A stretch of DNA of 64,000 bases from CAVVAE01 sp963746185 (lineage in GTDB: Bacteria > Actinomycetota > Actinomycetes > Propionibacteriales > Nocardioidaceae): the NCBI GenBank assembly GCA_963746185.1, contig CAVVAE010000004.1, positions 186,001 through 250,000 of the forward strand, given 5' to 3'. Below, piece by piece: positions 62,208 through 64,000 of this stretch. The stretch's first letter is position 1. Every line of letters begins with the position of its first letter. The position numbers and the translations under genes were made by a program. The notes under the pieces were generated by a model. It worked only from the letters and a program-made list of their open reading frames with translations. It was not told the origin of the DNA and did no database searches.

Positions 62208-63428
62208 CTACCAGCTTGAGGTGGGCGCCAACACTTCCGACGCTGAACCATCGGTTTTTTCAGGCAGCATCACGCGACCTCGGTAGGAACGCATGGTGGC
62301 GATCAGTTCGCGTTCGCGCGGCAGCTCCGAAGGTCCCGCGACGCCGCGAACAAGACGGTCCCTGAGCACACCGAGATCTACCCCAGTGCGCTGGAACGCT
62401 CGAAGCCGGCGACGTTCGGTCTTGCCGAACTGCTTCACGTGCTGCCGAGCCTGCTGCCGGCCAGACCGCGACACGATGTAGGGGACATGCTCAGGTTTGA
62501 GCCAACCGAAGGCGGTGTAGTCGTTGAGGCGGGCGGCGATCACCAGGCGCTCATGACGTCGTACGACGAGGACGATGGCCAGCAGAGTAAACAGTGTCGG
62601 CAGCAGGATCGCGGCATAGACGGCCCGCAAGCTGTCGCCGGCGGCGAACGACGCGACCGAGTTGTAGCCCATGTGAAGCAGGACCGCCGCACAGAAACCT
62701 GCGACCGGGGCCAGGATGCGTACGCCGATGTGTCGATAGCGCACGGCGATGCCGATGCCTAGGCCGGTGAGCATGGTGAACATCGGGTGAATGAAGGGAG
62801 CCTCCACGCCACGCCAGAGGAAGAGGTCGCGCACAGCGTGAAGTGCCTCCGACGACTCTCCGCCAGCGTTGCGGATGCCCTGGAACAACTGGCCGTAGTA
62901 GACGATGTTCTCGGTGAACGCGAAGCCGATCCCCGTGAGTCCGCCGTAGATGACACCGGCGACGACGGCGTTGAAGTCATGTCGACGCCAGTACACGATC
63001 GCGAAGATGACCGCGGCCTTGGTGGTCTCCTCGACCCAGGGAGCAATGAAGATCGCGCTACGCGGTGTCGCGCCATACACATCACCGATCTGCTCAGCCA
63101 ACCAACCGTTGAGTTTGAGTGCGGTGTACGTCGCCACGAGCGCGCCCCAGGCCAGCGCGATGACAAGCAGCCAGACGGGTTCGGGTCGCAACCGGTCCAG
63201 CCAGACGAAGACGGCCGTGAGCGGAAGGACTGGAGCGAACGCAAAAAGCAGCGCCCACCAGAAGGCGGTGTATCCGATGACGTCATGGAGGTCGACGAAG
63301 AGGGCTGCAGCGAACACCAGGCTCACCATGGTGATGGTGATGGAGTTCAGCGCGGTGCCGAAGCGGCGAGCCCCGGCGGGAACGCGTGGCGCGACGGGTT
63401 CGGTCGGCGTCAGCGTCGCGGAGGTCAC
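62208..63428 (-). CDS. PrsW-family intramembrane metalloprotease
   Basis: The 406-residue protein has about eight membrane helices and the PrsW motifs EExxK (APWVEETTKAAVIF), FAFTENIVYY, HPMFT and HMGYNSVASF, which bind the active-site metal. PrsW cleaves anti-sigma factors in Bacillus. The target here is unknown. GTG 63428 is chosen because TAATCT lies exactly 6 nt upstream. Confidence 0.9.
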   Translation of the reverse strand: MTSATLTPTEPVAPRVPAGARRFGTALNSITITMVSLVFAAALFVDLHDVIGYTAFWWALLFAFAPVLPLTAVFVWLDRLRPEPVWLLVIALAWGALVATYTALKLNGWLAEQIGDVYGATPRSAIFIAPWVEETTKAAVIFAIVYWRRHDFNAVVAGVIYGGLTGIGFAFTENIVYYGQLFQGIRNAGGESSEALHAVRDLFLWRGVEAPFIHPMFTMLTGLGIGIAVRYRHIGVRILAPVAGFCAAVLLHMGYNSVASFAAGDSLRAVYAAILLPTLFTLLAIVLVVRRHERLVIAARLNDYTAFGWLKPEHVPYIVSRSGRQQARQHVKQFGKTERRRLRAFQRTGVDLGVLRDRLVRGVAGPSELPRERELIATMRSYRGRVMLPEKTDGSASEVLAPTSSW

Positions 63429-63434
63429 CAACAA

Positions 63435-63440
63435 AGATTA
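63435..63440 (-). promoter_or_regulatory. -10 hexamer TAATCT
   Basis: On the minus strand TAATCT, 6 nt and GTG 63428 form a leaderless start. Confidence 0.55.
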
Positions 63441-63536
63441 CCTGGGCGCTCTCGATCCCGCCGCCCTTGAGCCGAGTGCCTCACGCGCCGTGATCTCGCT
63501 CAGTAGACTTTCGACGGCCCAGTCAGCATGGGGCAC

Positions 63537-63610
63537 GCGCTCGTAGCTCAGCTGGATAGAGCATCGGACTTCTAATCCGACGGTCGCAGGTTCGAATCCT
63601 GCCGGGCGCA
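63537..63610 (+). tRNA. tRNA-Arg (anticodon TCT)
   Basis: The 74-nt cloverleaf has acceptor stem GCGCTCG/CGGGCGC, D-arm AGCTCAGCTGGATAGAGC, anticodon stem TCGGA/TCCGA around CTTCTAA (anticodon TCT, reads AGA), T-arm GCAGG-TTCGAAT-CCTGC and discriminator A. CC follows, but the full CCA is not encoded. Confidence 0.95.
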
Positions 63611-63658
63611 CCGACTTCTAATCCGACGGTCGCAGGTTCGAATCCTGCCGGGCGCACC
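63567..63658 (+). repeat. Tandem 46-bp duplication of the tRNA-Arg 3' half
   Basis: The 46 bp from GACTTCTAATCCGACGG to the end of the tRNA plus CC (63567-63612) are repeated exactly and without any gap at 63613-63658. The second copy lacks the 5' half and cannot make a tRNA. Such 3' tRNA copies are the usual att cores of integrative elements. Confidence 0.9.
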
Positions 63659-63696
63659 AACCTCGAAACCCGCGATTGACCTGCGGGCTGCCCAGA

Positions 63697-64000
63697 TCAT
63701 CGGCCAGCCAGCACGCGATCGAGGATGGACGGCACTCTCCTGAAGATGACGACGCTGCAGATGGACAACACTGCGGCAATTGCTACCGGAACAACCCACG
63801 CCTCAAGGTCTTGACCAACAGCGACGGTGAGTTGTCCGCATCCGGCCGCGACCAAACCGGCGTACGACCAGGTCATGCAGTAGGCGTGGGTGGCGATGAC
63901 CGCAGGTGATCTCATGCCGAGGAGCAGAGGCGAGAGCCCGACAGCAATCGTGACCAGCTGACCACCGCCAACGCATGGAACACACCGAAGCTGTTCTCTC
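63697..64000 (-). CDS. Membrane protein of unknown function (C-terminal part)
   Basis: The frame is open from the right window edge to the stop at 63697. It reads QLVTIAVGLSPLLLG, then AVIATHAYCMTWSYAGLVAAGCGQLTVAVG and WVVPVAIAAVLSICSVVIF, with three hydrophobic segments and a short basic tail. Codon third positions are strongly GC-biased, as in real genes here. No family is recognised. Confidence 0.55.
   Translation of the reverse strand, partial: REQLRCVPCVGGGQLVTIAVGLSPLLLGMRSPAVIATHAYCMTWSYAGLVAAGCGQLTVAVGQDLEAWVVPVAIAAVLSICSVVIFRRVPSILDRVLAGR

Noticed and set aside
63572..63799. Minus-strand open frame ending RIRTCDRRIRSRCARQDSNLRPSD
   Set aside because: It is the antisense of the tRNA-Arg and its repeat. 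QDSNLRPSD-type peptides are a known artefact of tRNA antisense translation.
63537..64000. Prophage or integrative element starting at the tRNA-Arg
   Set aside because: No integrase, excisionase or phage gene is visible on either side within the window. Only the duplicated att-like core is present.

Overview
The window comes from a high-GC actinobacterium. Codon third positions are strongly GC-biased, and the gene content includes an Rv2466c-type mycothiol-linked reductase, a CtaJ-like cytochrome oxidase subunit, a HelR helicase with a rifamycin-associated element, and many genes preceded by a TANNNT hexamer 5-8 nt before the start codon (leaderless transcription). Nocardioides or another member of the Propionibacteriales is a reasonable guess, but the sequence alone does not fix the genus. 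No phage, transposase, CRISPR array or rRNA was seen.

Positions 1-29100 are accessory and metabolic: a partial serine hydrolase, an FG-GAP surface protein, an MFS exporter, acetyltransferases, a receiver/thioredoxin-reductase-like fusion without its redox cysteines, a PBP4-type carboxypeptidase, a PEP-mutase-family enzyme, a DUF2975/HTH pair and an MMPL exporter operon with a palindromic operator. These are followed by two very large ATP-dependent regulators: a MalT/LAL-type LuxR protein and an AAA-TPR-class III cyclase with a frameshifted N-terminus. Next come a decayed DUF4037 gene, several oxidoreductases and hydrolases, a HIT protein, a hexapeptide protein and a CPT-like kinase.

Positions 28563-41433 hold an isochorismatase-like hydrolase divergent from helR, with a perfect 19-bp RAE palindrome between them. 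Two compact regulator/target pairs follow (ArsR-type with dienelactone hydrolase; MarR with FMN reductase), each with readable operators. A CYTH-CHAD protein, a GH16-like protein, hydrolases and an FUSC-type exporter complete the stretch.

Positions 41566-44965 form a signalling group. A MEDS-STAS protein overlaps a MEDS-HATPase protein, and nearby is a membrane SpoIIE phosphatase. Together they look like a partner-switching module in which both the kinase and the antagonist carry a MEDS sensor domain.

Positions 45027-58641 are conserved actinobacterial core: nei, rpiB, an Rv2466c-like gene, pepN, ctaJ-like, mscS, osmC, glbO, a thioesterase, a thiolase, yceI/marR, ettA and ssb. The order resembles the M. 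tuberculosis Rv2464c-Rv2478c region (recalled, not searched). Several of these genes (pepN, osmC, thioesterase) carry single frameshifts. Either there is real decay or the assembly contains indels. Positions 58758-64000 carry two translationally coupled dynamin-like GTPases, a PrsW-like protease and a tRNA-Arg(TCT) whose 3' 46 bp are tandemly repeated.
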